From CAVWCQ01 sp963753545 (GTDB lineage Bacteria > Chloroflexota > Anaerolineae > Aggregatilineales > Aggregatilineaceae): DNA of 64,000 nucleotides. Made by a program: the position numbers and the translations under genes. Below, one piece after another: positions 9,248 to 19,700 of this stretch (its first letter is position 1; the number at the start of each line of letters is the position of its first letter). The notes beneath the pieces are model-generated. The model had not been told where the DNA came from. It ran no database searches and worked only from the letters and a program-made list of their open reading frames with translations. The DNA is taken from positions 372,001-436,000 of the forward strand of contig CAVWCQ010000011.1 in NCBI GenBank assembly GCA_963753545.1, given 5' to 3'.

Positions 9248-10120
9248 TTACGCATCTTCGTCTACAGGTTCGCCAGACCAGGGATCGGCCTTTTTCTTTT
9301 TACGCTGCCATTGGACCGGGTCTTCCAGCGTGCGTTTAGCAGCTTCCGCCATCTGCCCCGCGAACTGCTCATGGCCGGGCATCGCAAAGGCGCGAGGCTC
9401 GCCGTTAAACTCGAACCGCAGCAGTCCCGCCGCGCCGGGTTGATCCAGGCGCTGGATAGCGGCAATCCGCTGCACCTGGGCCAGCGGGAACACCTGCTGC
9501 ACGGCTTCACCATCGAGCAGCACCAGAAATTCCGGTGTCAGATAAAGCTGGCGCAGGTCGTCCAGCGTCCAGACCCCCTGTAAATCCTGTTGGGCAGGGT
9601 GCACGGGTACTGGCCCGGCGTGAATATAGGGACGGCGGCGGCGATAAGCGATGATCTGCTGCTCAGGTGCGATCTCCTTGAGCGCGCGCACGACTTTACG
9701 CATCGGTTCGCGGTTGAGCCACAGCCGCACGACCACCCAATGGCCGTCCATCTCAGCGTGCAGACGCAGTTCGTTCTTGCGCACAGGACGGTATTTGTGG
9801 GGTCGCCCGAACCAGCGCAGCGCGGCAGTAGGCACCACGCAGCAGGGTTCAGCGCCGGGACGTTTGGCATGGTAGAACGCGATTTGTTCTGGCGTGACAG
9901 CCACAATATAGCCGCGCTTTTTCCATTTGTCCCCACCAACCGTCTGCGCTTCTAAGGACAGGCCCCCCGAATACATGCACACCAGTGGATGCAGGGTACG
10001 GTCGATGTCCGCCTTCACCGCTCCGATTTTTTTAGCCGTCCTCTCCGACCACTTGGCGAGAGCATACAGCGGAGCGGCGAAAACGAGCCAGGCCACCCCG
10101 CAGATCACCAGCTCGCTCAT
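9248..10120 (-). CDS. Membrane-anchored protein of unknown function
   Basis: A 290-residue protein with one N-terminal span (LVICGVAWLVFAAPLYALA) followed by a soluble region of alternating beta strands. Segments such as GYIVAVTPEQIAFYH and LYLTPEFLVLLDGEAVQQVFPLAQVQRI look like two PH-like or GRAM-like beta domains, but that is only a pattern impression. A basic RRRRP patch lies mid-protein and KKKKAD near the end. The ATG at 10120 follows AGGAG and starts three bases after the EamA stop, so the two genes are cotranscribed. I do not recognise the family. Confidence 0.6.
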   Translation of the reverse strand: MSELVICGVAWLVFAAPLYALAKWSERTAKKIGAVKADIDRTLHPLVCMYSGGLSLEAQTVGGDKWKKRGYIVAVTPEQIAFYHAKRPGAEPCCVVPTAALRWFGRPHKYRPVRKNELRLHAEMDGHWVVVRLWLNREPMRKVVRALKEIAPEQQIIAYRRRRPYIHAGPVPVHPAQQDLQGVWTLDDLRQLYLTPEFLVLLDGEAVQQVFPLAQVQRIAAIQRLDQPGAAGLLRFEFNGEPRAFAMPGHEQFAGQMAEAAKRTLEDPVQWQRKKKKADPWSGEPVDEDA

Positions 10121-10123
10121 CCC

Positions 10124-11029
10124 CTACTCTCCTGCTGCCGGGGCCATCGTCCGCCGCCGCAGGACGGCCCAGTTAGCAGCCACAATACCCGCCATAATCA
10201 GTGCCGTGCCCGCCACAATCATCCAATCGACAGTCTCATCGCGGAAGATCGCGCCAAGTGTCACGCCGATGGGCGGCATCACGTAGGTCACCATCGAAGT
10301 CCGTGTTGCGCCCCACGTGCTGATCAGGTGATAGAACAGGAAATAGGCCACAACGGTATTCAGCGTGGCTAACATGAGCACCGCCAGAACCGTCTTGAGG
10401 TGGAGGCTGCCCGCGTCTGGCAGGGGATGAACCGCCAGCAGGGTGATGATCACCATCGTGATTCCGCCCACTGCCAGCGAATTCCCGGCAATCGTGAAGG
10501 GATCGACCCCGCGCAGATAACGCCGGATGGTGATTCCGCTCAGGCCATAACACGCCGATGCGACCAGCACGGCTGCCTGCCCGCTGATCGGGTTCGGGCT
10601 GCTGAAATCAACCTGTCGGCTGGCGAGCAGCGCAACCCCGCCAAATCCAAGCAGCATGCCCAACACTTTGTAGGGCGTCATTCGTTCGTCGTACAACGCC
10701 AGATGGGCGAAGACCAGAGTAAACAGCGGAGTTGTGGCGTTGAGTACCGTTGCCAGCCCGCTGTCAATCGACTTTTCGCCCCAGGTGATCAGCGTGAAAG
10801 GAACAGCCGTGTTAAACACGCCCACAAACAGCAGCGCGATCACTTCGCGGCGGGCACGGGGCCACGTTCGCCCTGTTGCGCGCAGAAAGACCGCCATGAT
10901 CAGCGCCGCCAGTCCGATCCGCACGGTCACCAGCGGCAGCGGACCCAACTGATCCACCGCCACTTTGATCAACAGGAAGGACGATCCCCAGATGATTCCC
11001 AACAGCCAGAACAGGCCCCAGTTTTTCAT
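10124..11029 (-). CDS. EamA/DMT-family transporter
   Basis: A 301-residue protein of about ten membrane spans in two similar halves, the EamA (drug/metabolite transporter) fold. Typical pieces are LLGIIWGSSFLLIKVAVDQL at the start, the LNATTPLFTLVFAHL helix that closes the first repeat, and LMLATLNTVVAYFLFYHLI in the second. Members export amino acids, nucleobases or metabolites; the substrate cannot be read from sequence. AAGGA precedes the ATG by six bases. The C-terminus ends in RRRTMAPAAGE in the cytoplasm. It is the first gene of a two-gene operon with the unknown membrane protein downstream. Confidence 0.85.
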   Translation of the reverse strand: MKNWGLFWLLGIIWGSSFLLIKVAVDQLGPLPLVTVRIGLAALIMAVFLRATGRTWPRARREVIALLFVGVFNTAVPFTLITWGEKSIDSGLATVLNATTPLFTLVFAHLALYDERMTPYKVLGMLLGFGGVALLASRQVDFSSPNPISGQAAVLVASACYGLSGITIRRYLRGVDPFTIAGNSLAVGGITMVIITLLAVHPLPDAGSLHLKTVLAVLMLATLNTVVAYFLFYHLISTWGATRTSMVTYVMPPIGVTLGAIFRDETVDWMIVAGTALIMAGIVAANWAVLRRRTMAPAAGE

Positions 11030-11101
11030 GGTGCTTCCTTGTAAACAAGAACGCCCTGCCAGGAGGCAGAGCGTTGGCGGTTAGAGAGGGACTGTGCGCC
11101 G

Positions 11102-11371
11102 TCAGGAAACAGGCGCTTCTTCGATCACGACATTCGGGAAGAACTGGCGGATTGTGCCGGCGATCCAGCCGTGCAGCGTATTGAGTGAGAGTGGACAGCC
11201 TTCACAAGCGCCGCCAAACTGGACCCGCGCCACGCTGCCATCAAATGACACCAATTTGACCGAGCCACCGTGATAATATTCGATATAGGACGACAGGTTT
11301 TCGATCAGGTTGCGCAGCCGTTCTTCGACAGGCGCATCTGCATTGTCGCCATTGGTGATTGGGTCGCTCAT
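11102..11371 (-). CDS. NifU C-terminal domain protein (Nfu-type Fe-S scaffold)
   Basis: An 89-residue stand-alone Nfu domain. The CxxC motif GGACEGCPLS (Cys56 and Cys59) binds a bridging Fe-S cluster between two subunits; RLRNLIENLSSYIEYYHGGS is the usual N-terminal helix region. The role is transfer of assembled Fe-S clusters to apo-proteins in the cytoplasm. CAGGAGA lies upstream of the ATG at good spacing. No suf or isc genes are visible nearby. The two radical SAM proteins and adenosine-related enzymes elsewhere in the window are possible clients only in the general sense. Confidence 0.88.
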   Translation of the reverse strand: MSDPITNGDNADAPVEERLRNLIENLSSYIEYYHGGSVKLVSFDGSVARVQFGGACEGCPLSLNTLHGWIAGTIRQFFPNVVIEEAPVS

Positions 11372-11447
11372 CGTCTACGTTCTCCTGGCCTATGGACATG
11401 GCCCCTATCTTAACAGAGGCCCGCCGCGCACGCCACATGGGGCAGCT

Positions 11448-12328
11448 TTAAAACGGCCAATCGCCTGCCGCATAACCAATGCCCAGCGCCCCAGGCCCTA
11501 CATGAACGCCCAGTACAGGCGCAGTCGGAACCGTATCCAGGTACACACAGTCGAAATGGCTCGCGAGTTCGGCATTAACTGCTTCGCCAGGGTCGCATCG
11601 TCGCCATAAACCGCGACAGCGCGCAGTTTGTTACCCTCGCCCACATCATCAATCACCTTCTTGACGAAAACTTCGATAGCCTTCGGCAGGCTGCGGGTCC
11701 GCCCGGCTGGAATGTAAGTTCCCATCGTCGGGCCTTCTTTGCTGACGGTAACAATCGGCTTGATGTGCAGCGCCTGCCCAAGCTGGTAGCGCACTCCGCC
11801 GATCCGCCCGCCCCGGTAGAGATAGATCAGGTCTTCGACGGTGAACAGCAGGTTATCGACCGCGTGCGTTTGGACGAGCAGCGGGACTATTTCGCTGACA
11901 CCTTTACCCGCTTTGGCGGCTCGTGCTGCCGTCATCACCTGCATGCCCATCGCTGAGGACAGCGTGCGCAAATCGTGGACGGTGATCGACTGGTTTGGCA
12001 GTTCTTTAGCCGCCAGCCGTGCCACGTTAACCGTGCCGCTTAGTCCCTCGCTCATATGAATGGACAGGATCGGTCTGCCATCCTTGCCTAGTTCGCGATA
12101 CAGCTCAACAAAATCGGGAACAGCCGGTTGGGAGGTCGTCGGATGAACATCGCCGCGTGACAGCCGCTCATAAAACTGCTGCGCGGTCATATCGATGCCG
12201 GAACGGTAAGTTTCGTCGCCAAACAGAACTTTCAAAGGGGCTGCATGGATATTATATTTTTTGAAATCATCTGGCGGCAGATCACATCCTGCATCAGTGA
12301 CAATAAGTGGTGGTTGTGTTGCAGACAC
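11448..12328 (-). CDS. DegV family fatty-acid-binding protein, frameshifted near the end
   Basis: A second DegV protein, about 293 residues after repair. It starts at GTG 12328, seven bases after AAGGAG. PLIVTDAGCDLPPDDFKKY is the DegV N-terminus, TTSQPAVPDF and HMSEGLSGTV form the ligand pocket, and LIYLYRGGRIGG is the conserved RGGR element. In the first frame the protein ends in an unrelated tail; in the neighbouring frame the family C-terminus GVHVGPGALGIGYAAGDWPF follows, with the stop at 11448-11450. The shift lies near 11590 and equals one missing base. By family it presents fatty acids to a kinase. It shares only the usual motifs with the DegV at 5923. Confidence 0.8.
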
Positions 12329-12381
12329 AGCACTTCTCCTTCGTTTTAGAGTCCTTGTGAAACATATAACACCGCAAGAAC

Positions 12382-12411
12382 AAAAAAGACCCGATCAGAC
12401 TTGATCGGGTC
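12382..12411 (-). terminator. Terminator of the sigma-regulator operon
   Basis: On the minus strand GACCCGATCA / TGATCGGGTC forms a perfect 10-bp stem with a 4-base loop followed by TTTTTT, directly downstream of the STAS gene. Confidence 0.9.
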
Positions 12412-12446
12412 CAGGAATTCCATAAAAACAGATCCCGCGAAGGCGG

Positions 12447-12824
12447 TTAACGCCCTTCGCTGCTGTCCGGGACAACAGGCGAGCCGCCGCACTTTTCAAG
12501 CATTTCCGCTTCGTTGGCGACCAGTGTGATCCGCTCGGTCAGGCCGACCATGCTGAACAGCTTGCGGTAGTGCGACGAGAGGCCATAAGCATAAACCACG
12601 CGCCCCGCCTGGTTCGCGTCTTCGACCAGGCTAATCACCAGCCCGATTCCGGCGCTGTTCAGATAGTCGCTGCCCTCAAAGTTCATGCCCAGCGTTTTGA
12701 TGCGGGCGCGGGCAAGCTGGTTATAAGCGTTATAGGCTGTTTCACGGGTTTGGGCCGTGACGTCCCGCGGGAAGTCCATAAACCCGATAGTTCCGTTTTG
12801 GCGCAGAAGCACATCTTTTGCCAT
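12447..12824 (-). CDS. STAS-domain anti-sigma factor antagonist
   Basis: A 125-residue SpoIIAA/RsbV-like protein. The signature GSDYLNSAGIGLVISLVEDA carries Ser57, which corresponds to the phosphorylated serine of the family. By known partner-switch logic the unphosphorylated form binds the anti-sigma kinase and frees the sigma factor, and a SpoIIE-type phosphatase restores it. All three partners are encoded here in order: phosphatase, BMP lipoprotein, kinase, antagonist. It starts seven bases after the kinase gene and is followed by the operon terminator. No sigma factor gene is in the window, so the regulated sigma is unknown. Confidence 0.85.
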   Translation of the reverse strand: MAKDVLLRQNGTIGFMDFPRDVTAQTRETAYNAYNQLARARIKTLGMNFEGSDYLNSAGIGLVISLVEDANQAGRVVYAYGLSSHYRKLFSMVGLTERITLVANEAEMLEKCGGSPVVPDSSEGR

Positions 12825-12831
12825 AGCTTCC

Positions 12832-13296
12832 TCAACTTTCCTGCTCAGCGGCGTCTGCGTCTGGTGGGGTGAGATAGATCACCATCCGAACCTGATTTCC
12901 TCCCTGGGGCAGGCGCGTGATTTCAACTTCGTCCATCAACTGCTGGATGAAAAACAGTCCCCAGCCGCGCATATCCCCCACACCCGGTTCCGGCAGTGGA
13001 TCGGGAACTTCCTGCTGTCCTGTATCAGCGACCAGCACTTCCAGGTAACTCGGCGCAGCGGAGAGCAGGACCGTCACAGCCGTTGATCGTTCCAGGTTAT
13101 TGCCATGTTCGATGGCGTTCATACACGCTTCGGCAACCGCCGTCTTGAGGTCTTCGATGCGGTCGCTCGTGAATTCCATCCGCAAGGCAATTGCTTCCGC
13201 GGCACTGCGCGCCACCTTTTCGTAGCCTAATACGCTCGGCAGATGCAGTTCAACCAGTTCCGGTTCTGCATTCATGTTGTTGGTCTGTTGTGTCAT
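12832..13296 (-). CDS. RsbW-like anti-sigma serine kinase (HATPase)
   Basis: A 154-residue GHKL ATPase of the RsbW/SpoIIAB class. The N box is AVAEACMNAIEHGNN, the G1 box is LEVLVADTG, and GWGLFFIQQLMDEVEI is the ATP-lid and G2 region. Such proteins bind a sigma factor and phosphorylate the STAS antagonist. The ATG at 13296 is chosen over an overlapping GTG at 13299; both begin right after the stop of the BMP lipoprotein gene, so translation is likely coupled. The RsbW target is probably the STAS protein encoded immediately downstream. Confidence 0.87.
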   Translation of the reverse strand: MTQQTNNMNAEPELVELHLPSVLGYEKVARSAAEAIALRMEFTSDRIEDLKTAVAEACMNAIEHGNNLERSTAVTVLLSAAPSYLEVLVADTGQQEVPDPLPEPGVGDMRGWGLFFIQQLMDEVEITRLPQGGNQVRMVIYLTPPDADAAEQES

Positions 13297-13299
13297 CAC

Positions 13300-14434
13300 T
13301 CACCGTACCTGGCAATCACTTGGTCGAGGCGCGTTTTCGGGAACATCGGGCAGTGCGTCCGGTGCTAGCGGTGCGGGTGCCTGATCGCCTTCTGCCCCAC
13401 TCGCTCCCGTGTGCAGCGTTCCAGCCGCCAGAGCGCGCCAGATGGCCTCCATCAGATTTTCATCCTCGGCGGGAACCTTGTCTGCCGCCTGGTGGAACGG
13501 CGCATATCCTACGCCGCAGCTTGCCGTATCCAGACGCAGAATACCACTCTGCGGGCTGCCACTGACAATCGATTGGATCGCCTGATAAACGCCGTTATCG
13601 ATTCGCTTCACAGCACTCGTCAGAATGCGATCCGATCCGCCAATGCTACCCTCTTTGAAGTTTGTCCGCCACTCGTCCTGGTCCACGCCGATCACCCAGA
13701 ACTCCCTGCCGCGCCGCGTATTGGATGCCCGCGTAGCCCGTATTACCCGCCGCGCCGAAGATCACATCGGCCCCCTGGTTTATGAAATTCTGGGCGGTCT
13801 GGGTGCCCAGGTCCGGGTTGCCAAAGTCACCTGTATAGGTGATCAGCACGTTCACGTCAGGATTGGCATACAGTGCTCCGTTGCGGAAGCCTTCCGCCAG
13901 CCGGACAACAGGCGGGATTTCCATGCCGCCAATCACCGCAATCGTGTTGGACATAGTCATACGTCCAGCCAGTGCGCCCACAACAAACGAGGCCTCATCC
14001 TCCGCAAATTGCAGCCCAATCAGGTTGGAGGGAATCTCCTCGCCGCTGTAACTCTGATCGACGCCAATAAAATACACGTCCGGATGGTTGCGGGCATAAT
14101 CCAGGGTAACGGCTTCCATCGGGAAACCCACCGTAACAATAATATTGCGCCCCTCCGCGATCTGCGCATCAAGCTGGATGTTGTAATCGTTCTCGTCCTT
14201 CGAGACGGCATACTTATAATCGAGATGCAGGTCTTTGGCGGCGCGGGATGCTCCCAGGTGGGCGCTTTCGTTAAATCCGCCATCTTCAACCGTTCCCTGA
14301 ACATTGGTGACGAGTCCTAACCGCCAATCGGGGTTTAGGGCCTGGGTCGCTGCGGGTTTCTTTTCGTTTTCCCCACCGCAGGCAACCAGCAGTGGAATCA
14401 GAATGAGGACGAAGACAAGACTTCGTTTAAGCAC
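13300..14434 (-). CDS. BMP-family substrate-binding lipoprotein, frameshifted
   Basis: A BMP (PnrA/Med-like) periplasmic-binding lipoprotein of about 378 residues after repair. The signal peptide ends in the lipobox LLVAC, and RLGLVTNVQGTVEDGGFNES is the BMP opening with the ligand-contact region. The frame changes near 13700: INQGADVIFGAAGNTG continues into VIGVDQDEWRTN only with one extra base skipped. BMP proteins usually bind nucleosides for ABC import, but here no transporter accompanies it. It sits 12 bases after a sensor phosphatase and just before its anti-sigma partner, so it may be a ligand-sensing subunit. The C-terminal ~60 residues are Ala/Pro-rich and not part of the fold. Confidence 0.78.
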
Positions 14435-14446
14435 GGTATCCCCCCT

Positions 14447-16681
14447 TTAGCTTGCTTCTCCAACAGGCATCACTTCGAGTGAACGGACAGCGACAATCGT
14501 CAGATCATCCGCTGGTTCCCCATCCCCTACATAGTCGTGCACGGCGGCGATGATCCGGTCAATCACCTGCTGCGCAGTCACTTCCAGCGGCAGATCGTTG
14601 AGCAGCGCTTCTAACCGCTCAAAACCAAAAAACTCTCCGCTGGCATTCTGTGCTTCGACCACACCGTCGCTGGCAATCAGCAGCACCGCGCCGGGAGCCA
14701 GCGTCACCGTCTTGGAGTCATAGGCCATGCGGTTTGAGACTCCTAACGGGTAGCCGCCCACCGGGATATAGGTCCATTCCTTGCCGCTGCGCACATAGGG
14801 CTGGACCATGCCACCGTTGGCCAGTTCAATGTGGCGCGTGGGTGGATCGAATATCCCGACCATCAGGGCGCTGTTGACATGGGTCTCCTTCATGCGTTCA
14901 AGCAGGCGTTGGTTGAGCGCATTCAGCAGATCGGCAGGGCGAGCGTTCCGGGCCAGTTCGTCACGCAGTGCGGTGGTGATCACCGCCATCAAAATCGCTG
15001 CGGGGATACCCTTGCCGCTCACATCACCTACCGCGATCCCCAGGCGTCCGTTGGGCATCGGCAGATATTGGAAATAGTCGCCGCTGACCTGGCGGGCAGG
15101 CACAGTGATAGCGGCGATATCAAGCTGCGCGATATCCGGCGCGGCGGACGGCAGCAGGCTCAATTGGATATCCCGCGCGATACTTAATTCCTGTTCGATC
15201 TGCTTGACTTCCACGTCGTGCAGCCGTGCATTTTGCAGGGCGATGCTGGCCTGATCCGCGAATGCTTCAGCCAGTTCGATTTCCTCCACGCTGAAACTTC
15301 CCGGCGTGTGGCTGTTGATATTCAGAACACCCACTGTTTTTTCGCGCACCCGCAGCGGCAGTCCCATCCACGCGCGGATCTGGCTGTTGGGCGCGGTTGC
15401 CCACCGTTCGTCCGTGGCTGTATCCTGGATAACCAGCGGCTTCCCGGTCTGAATCACCTGATTGGCGGCCTGCGCTTCTTCCAGGTCAAATTCCGAAGCA
15501 GTGTGTTGGTCCAAATCGGCCCCGCGGTGTGCGACCATTGCCAGCTTGGACCGATCCAGCAGTAAAATCGCCGCGCTGTCGTAGGGCACAAGGTTATAGA
15601 GTTCCGCCATAATGCTGCGCAGCACGCTTTCCAGGTCCAGCGTGGAATTGAGCGCGCGTGACACTTCCAACAGAGCGCGGGCAGTCTGGCGGCGCTGCGA
15701 TTCTTCCTGGCGGCGCTTTGCTTCCTTCGAGATGCGGCGCAGGGCAAGCCATGCCATCCCCGAGAGCAGCAGCACAGCCCCCGCAGCCATCCCAAAAATA
15801 AGCCGCAAGTCGGACCGCACCTGATCCTGGGCGGTTTTTACCGTGCGGCTGAGCACGACGACAAAGGTGCGTCCCTGGGCATGAATGGGCGCAATAGCAG
15901 CCAGCCGCTCTGTTCCGCCCGCGTCATAGTCTTCGACAGCGGCCTGCCGGAAACTCGTTAACGAGGCCAGCGAGATGTGATCATACAGCGTATCAATCGA
16001 AATACCCTTGTTCGCTTGATACAACACCGCGTTAATGCTGTCAATGACCCATATCTGCCCGTCGGACTTTAGATCGATGAAACCCATGCTCTGGCTGAAC
16101 AACTCGTCCAGGTTCAGTTCGTAGACAACAAATTCAACTTTTCGGAGATCGGTCACCAGCGGAGCGATCAGCAAAAACGTCCCGTTGGGATCATCGCGGC
16201 GCGATGCCAGGACCAGCGTCACGCCGGGTAAATCGGCATTTTCCGCCTGGCTGGTAGTCAGCAGCGACGACGGTAGGCTGTAGGGCGGGCGTTCTCCCGC
16301 CATAATCTGCTCATGGAGCGACGAAGGCCAGGCATAGCGCGCATTACCCCGGTAGTCAAAGCGCAGCATGGAACGAATAACGCCCGTATGCCGCTGAGCA
16401 TATTCATCCATCCGGGCAAGCGCGGCGTCGTGGGTGGGTGCCAGGACGGTTTTGATATCCGGTTCCAGCGACAGGCTGTTGACATCCGCGTTCAGACCCA
16501 GAAAATAGGTCTCGGTTTGCTGCGACAGGGAACTGACCAATTGGAGTTCTTGCGACCGGAACTGGTCGAGCACCGTCCGGTTAACCAGAGAGGTCGCCAG
16601 CAGCGCGACCATGCCAATCAACAAAATCATTGCGGCAACAGCTACAAAAGCAAGGAAATTGGTCGAAATATTTTTTGGCAT
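14447..16681 (-). CDS. Sensor SpoIIE-type phosphatase (dCache-like, GAF, PP2C)
   Basis: A 744-residue membrane protein. A first span at about residues 8-30 (FLAFVAVAAMILLIGMVALL) and a second at about 310-330 (LIFGMAAGAVLLLSGMAWLA) enclose a ~270-residue extracytoplasmic dCache-like sensor. A helical linker, a GAF domain (about 365-510) and a C-terminal SpoIIE/PP2C domain follow. PP2C metal motifs are VSGDYFQY, VGDVSGKGIPAAI and ASDGVVEA. It should dephosphorylate the STAS antagonist when the sensor is engaged. I start at ATG 16681 (MPKNIST), with CAGGG before it, rather than an upstream in-frame codon. It is the first gene of the four-gene operon. Confidence 0.87.
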   Translation of the reverse strand: MPKNISTNFLAFVAVAAMILLIGMVALLATSLVNRTVLDQFRSQELQLVSSLSQQTETYFLGLNADVNSLSLEPDIKTVLAPTHDAALARMDEYAQRHTGVIRSMLRFDYRGNARYAWPSSLHEQIMAGERPPYSLPSSLLTTSQAENADLPGVTLVLASRRDDPNGTFLLIAPLVTDLRKVEFVVYELNLDELFSQSMGFIDLKSDGQIWVIDSINAVLYQANKGISIDTLYDHISLASLTSFRQAAVEDYDAGGTERLAAIAPIHAQGRTFVVVLSRTVKTAQDQVRSDLRLIFGMAAGAVLLLSGMAWLALRRISKEAKRRQEESQRRQTARALLEVSRALNSTLDLESVLRSIMAELYNLVPYDSAAILLLDRSKLAMVAHRGADLDQHTASEFDLEEAQAANQVIQTGKPLVIQDTATDERWATAPNSQIRAWMGLPLRVREKTVGVLNINSHTPGSFSVEEIELAEAFADQASIALQNARLHDVEVKQIEQELSIARDIQLSLLPSAAPDIAQLDIAAITVPARQVSGDYFQYLPMPNGRLGIAVGDVSGKGIPAAILMAVITTALRDELARNARPADLLNALNQRLLERMKETHVNSALMVGIFDPPTRHIELANGGMVQPYVRSGKEWTYIPVGGYPLGVSNRMAYDSKTVTLAPGAVLLIASDGVVEAQNASGEFFGFERLEALLNDLPLEVTAQQVIDRIIAAVHDYVGDGEPADDLTIVAVRSLEVMPVGEAS

Positions 16682-16793
16682 TTGCACCCTGCTAAAGGTA
16701 ATAAAATAGAACGTCTGCGCCAAAGTCCACACTGGACCGGGCACAGACTATCTTACAACATAGCGCCAAATTGCAAAAAACCTGTAAAAGTGA

Positions 16794-19700
16794 TTAGGTT
16801 GGTATCGGCACAAATGTTGCTGTCGGCGAAGGGGGAAGCGCAGCGGGTTCGTTCCGTGTAATGGACCGGACAATGGGCTGCATCAGTGTTTCGTCCAGCA
16901 GGGCTATATGGGTATCAAGCGGGCCGACCAGCATGGCTAACACCCAGTTGTCCTGGTCGATCTGCAAGGCATATACAGCGACTTGTAAGTCGTCCATCGT
17001 CTGCAAAATAGCGCGTGCAGCCGGGTAAGCAGCACTGCTGAAAGGAGCTATGGCGGGTGGTTTTTCCTCGGAAGTGAGCATATCCGTCAGGAGTTCCTGC
17101 GGATTATCATACAACATACCACTCGATCCGCCATCTATCCGCGCCATCACCAGTATCAGGCCAGTCACATGATCCAGGTTGCTGTTCACATCCGCTTCAG
17201 CTTCGGAGAACATGACGCCCATAAGTCCTGACTCTGGATCATAGAGATCTTCCGAAACCCATTCGATCCAGCCCGCCGGAACAAGGAAATCGATGTCAAT
17301 CTTGCTGCCTGTATACGGCTTGAGGACAACAGGCGCAGTGCGTTGGCGTCAGAGTCACCGTTGGCAGCGGCAGCGTGGCAGTTGCGGCGGCTGTGGGGGC
17401 AGCAGTCGGCTCAGGCGGCGTTGCAGAAAGCTGATCCGAAAAATCTCTCCACCTGATTGAGCGGATAATCGCGTGCATCATCGGTTCATCCAGCGGCAGT
17501 AAATCCGAATGAGGCGGCCCGGACAGCGTGACCAATGCCCAGTTATTTTGATCGAGCTTCACCGCGTAGAAGACCGCCGAAAAATCTGGATATTCGAGGA
17601 TCACCCCGGCGGCAGGATACGGGGAATCAGATAGAAAGGTAACGGGAGAGATAACCTCCTGATTGTTCGTCTCTGTGACCATCTCTTCCAGAAGCGCATC
17701 GGGAGTCTCATAAGCCATGTCCAAATCAGGATTAAGCGTTGTATCGTAACGTATCACGGAAAGAATCAGGCCGGATTGAGAACCGACTATATTAACGTCC
17801 TCTTCTTTTTCCGAGAAAGCCGCTCCCCACACCCCGGCTTCCGCCATGGACATATCTTCCGAAACCCATTCGATCCAGCCCGCCGGAACGACAAAGGCGA
17901 TATCGACCTTGCTGCCCGTATACGGCTTGAGAACAACAGGTGCAGTGGTATCAGAGTTGCTGCGGAGCGTCAGAGTTGCCGTTGGCGGCGGCAGTGTACG
18001 TTTGGCCCGGCAGCACAAGCGAGTCCAGGAACGGCGTAAACACATCTTCCGATACGTATCATAATCGGCTGTCGGCGCGTTAAGTGAGATCAGGAGCCAG
18101 CCGCCATCTGGCGCGAACAGATAAATCTCGCCCTGCCTGCCGTCTTTGGCAGCAGGGACAATTCTGGCCGCGCCCTCTACATTAGAAGGAACAATGGGCG
18201 CATTCATCTGCTGGCTAACTGCCTCAGCGGCAGCATTCAGATCAGTGATATCGGTTGGAATATAACTTTCAAAATAAGCTGCATTGCCGCTGTAAACGAA
18301 TATTTTGGCGATCCCATCTGTCAGGTAAATCGCATGGGCGCTGATCATCTGAGGAGCCTGCCAACCCTCCGGCACATCAAAAGTTAGACCCGATGCAGAA
18401 TCAGCATAATGCGTGACAGGTGTCGAGAGAATTTCGGCTGTCTGTGTCGCTTGGGCAACATAAGCAGTTGCCGTGGCATTCCAGTTCGGCGTCATCGTCG
18501 GTGTCGGCGAAGGAGTCGGAGTGTATGTTGGGCTGGGCGGGCGCGTCGTCGGCGACTGGTAATAGTTGGCGGTCTGGGTGAGATCATTCGCCAACTGCGT
18601 CGCCGTCAGCGAGAAACCGCTGTAAGCCTGCGTTGGTGTCGCCCGGATCGCCGTTGGGCTGGCGATTAATCGTAACGGCATACGGTTGGCGGCAGCAGTC
18701 GCCGTCGGCGGGATGATCGTCGCCGTTGGCGGAATCGGGCTGCGTGTCGCTGTTGACAGATGAGCCTGAGCCGTTGCCCCCTCCACGATGGCGGTCGCCG
18801 TCGCAAAAAAGTCCGGCGCGGGACCAGATGGCGATCGGCGTCACAGAGGGCTGAGTCGCGCTTGGCGTTGGTGAAGGCCGGGTTGGGCTGGGCGTGAGGG
18901 ATGGTAGCGTTGCGCTGGGCGTCAGAGTAGGCGGTACGGGCGTGCGCGGCAAAGTGGGCGTTGGCGGCAGCGCCAGGATTTGCAAAGACTGTGCCAATCG
19001 CTCGAAAATGACCGTATCCACACTTTCAAATGCGGCGGCAGGGGCGGTAGCGCCAATGAGTATCCATTCCCCGCCCGATACGATCAAATAGTAGTGAAAC
19101 TGCGAATTGTCGTCAGGATTCTGCGCCCGTGCTTCCCAGGCCGGAAGCCCAAAACGGTCTGTCTCATCAATTTGAAAGTCTAACCCCGCCATCAAATCTT
19201 TCAGGGCGGCGCGTGGATCGTCGCTCGTCACCGTGCCGGACGCTACGAGATCTGCTGGGTAGCTCCGCAGCAAAATCAGCCGGATTCCGATATCCTCGCC
19301 CGGCGGGTTGCCAATCGCCAGCCCAGGACTGATCATTTCGGGACCCAGCCAAGTTGGGATAATCAAAGGCCAGTCCCAGGTCCATAAGTGTAATTGGCTC
19401 AAACCGGATTTCGGGCTGTGGAGTTGAACTGGGCAACTCTACAATTGGCGTTACGCGCGCCTCAGTGGGCGTGGGATAGGGTGTGTAGGTCGGCTGCGGT
19501 GTTAGTGTTGGGTAAGGGGTCACACTCGGCCACGCGGTCAACGTCGCGTTAGCCGCTTGCTCCACACGCTGATCAAACTGAGCAGCCTGCGTGTAACGCG
19601 CCTGCGCTTCCTGCCGGGGATCAACGGTTGGGCGCGGCAGTGTACTCGTGGAAGTAAGCGTAGGGCTGGGTGTATATGTCCATTGGGGTGTTGGTGTGGC

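Noticed and set aside
8845..9583. ORFs of about 60-130 codons at 8897-9155 and 9188-9583
   Set aside because: The first group is inside repeats; the other is antisense to the unknown membrane protein and has no domain or ribosome-site support.
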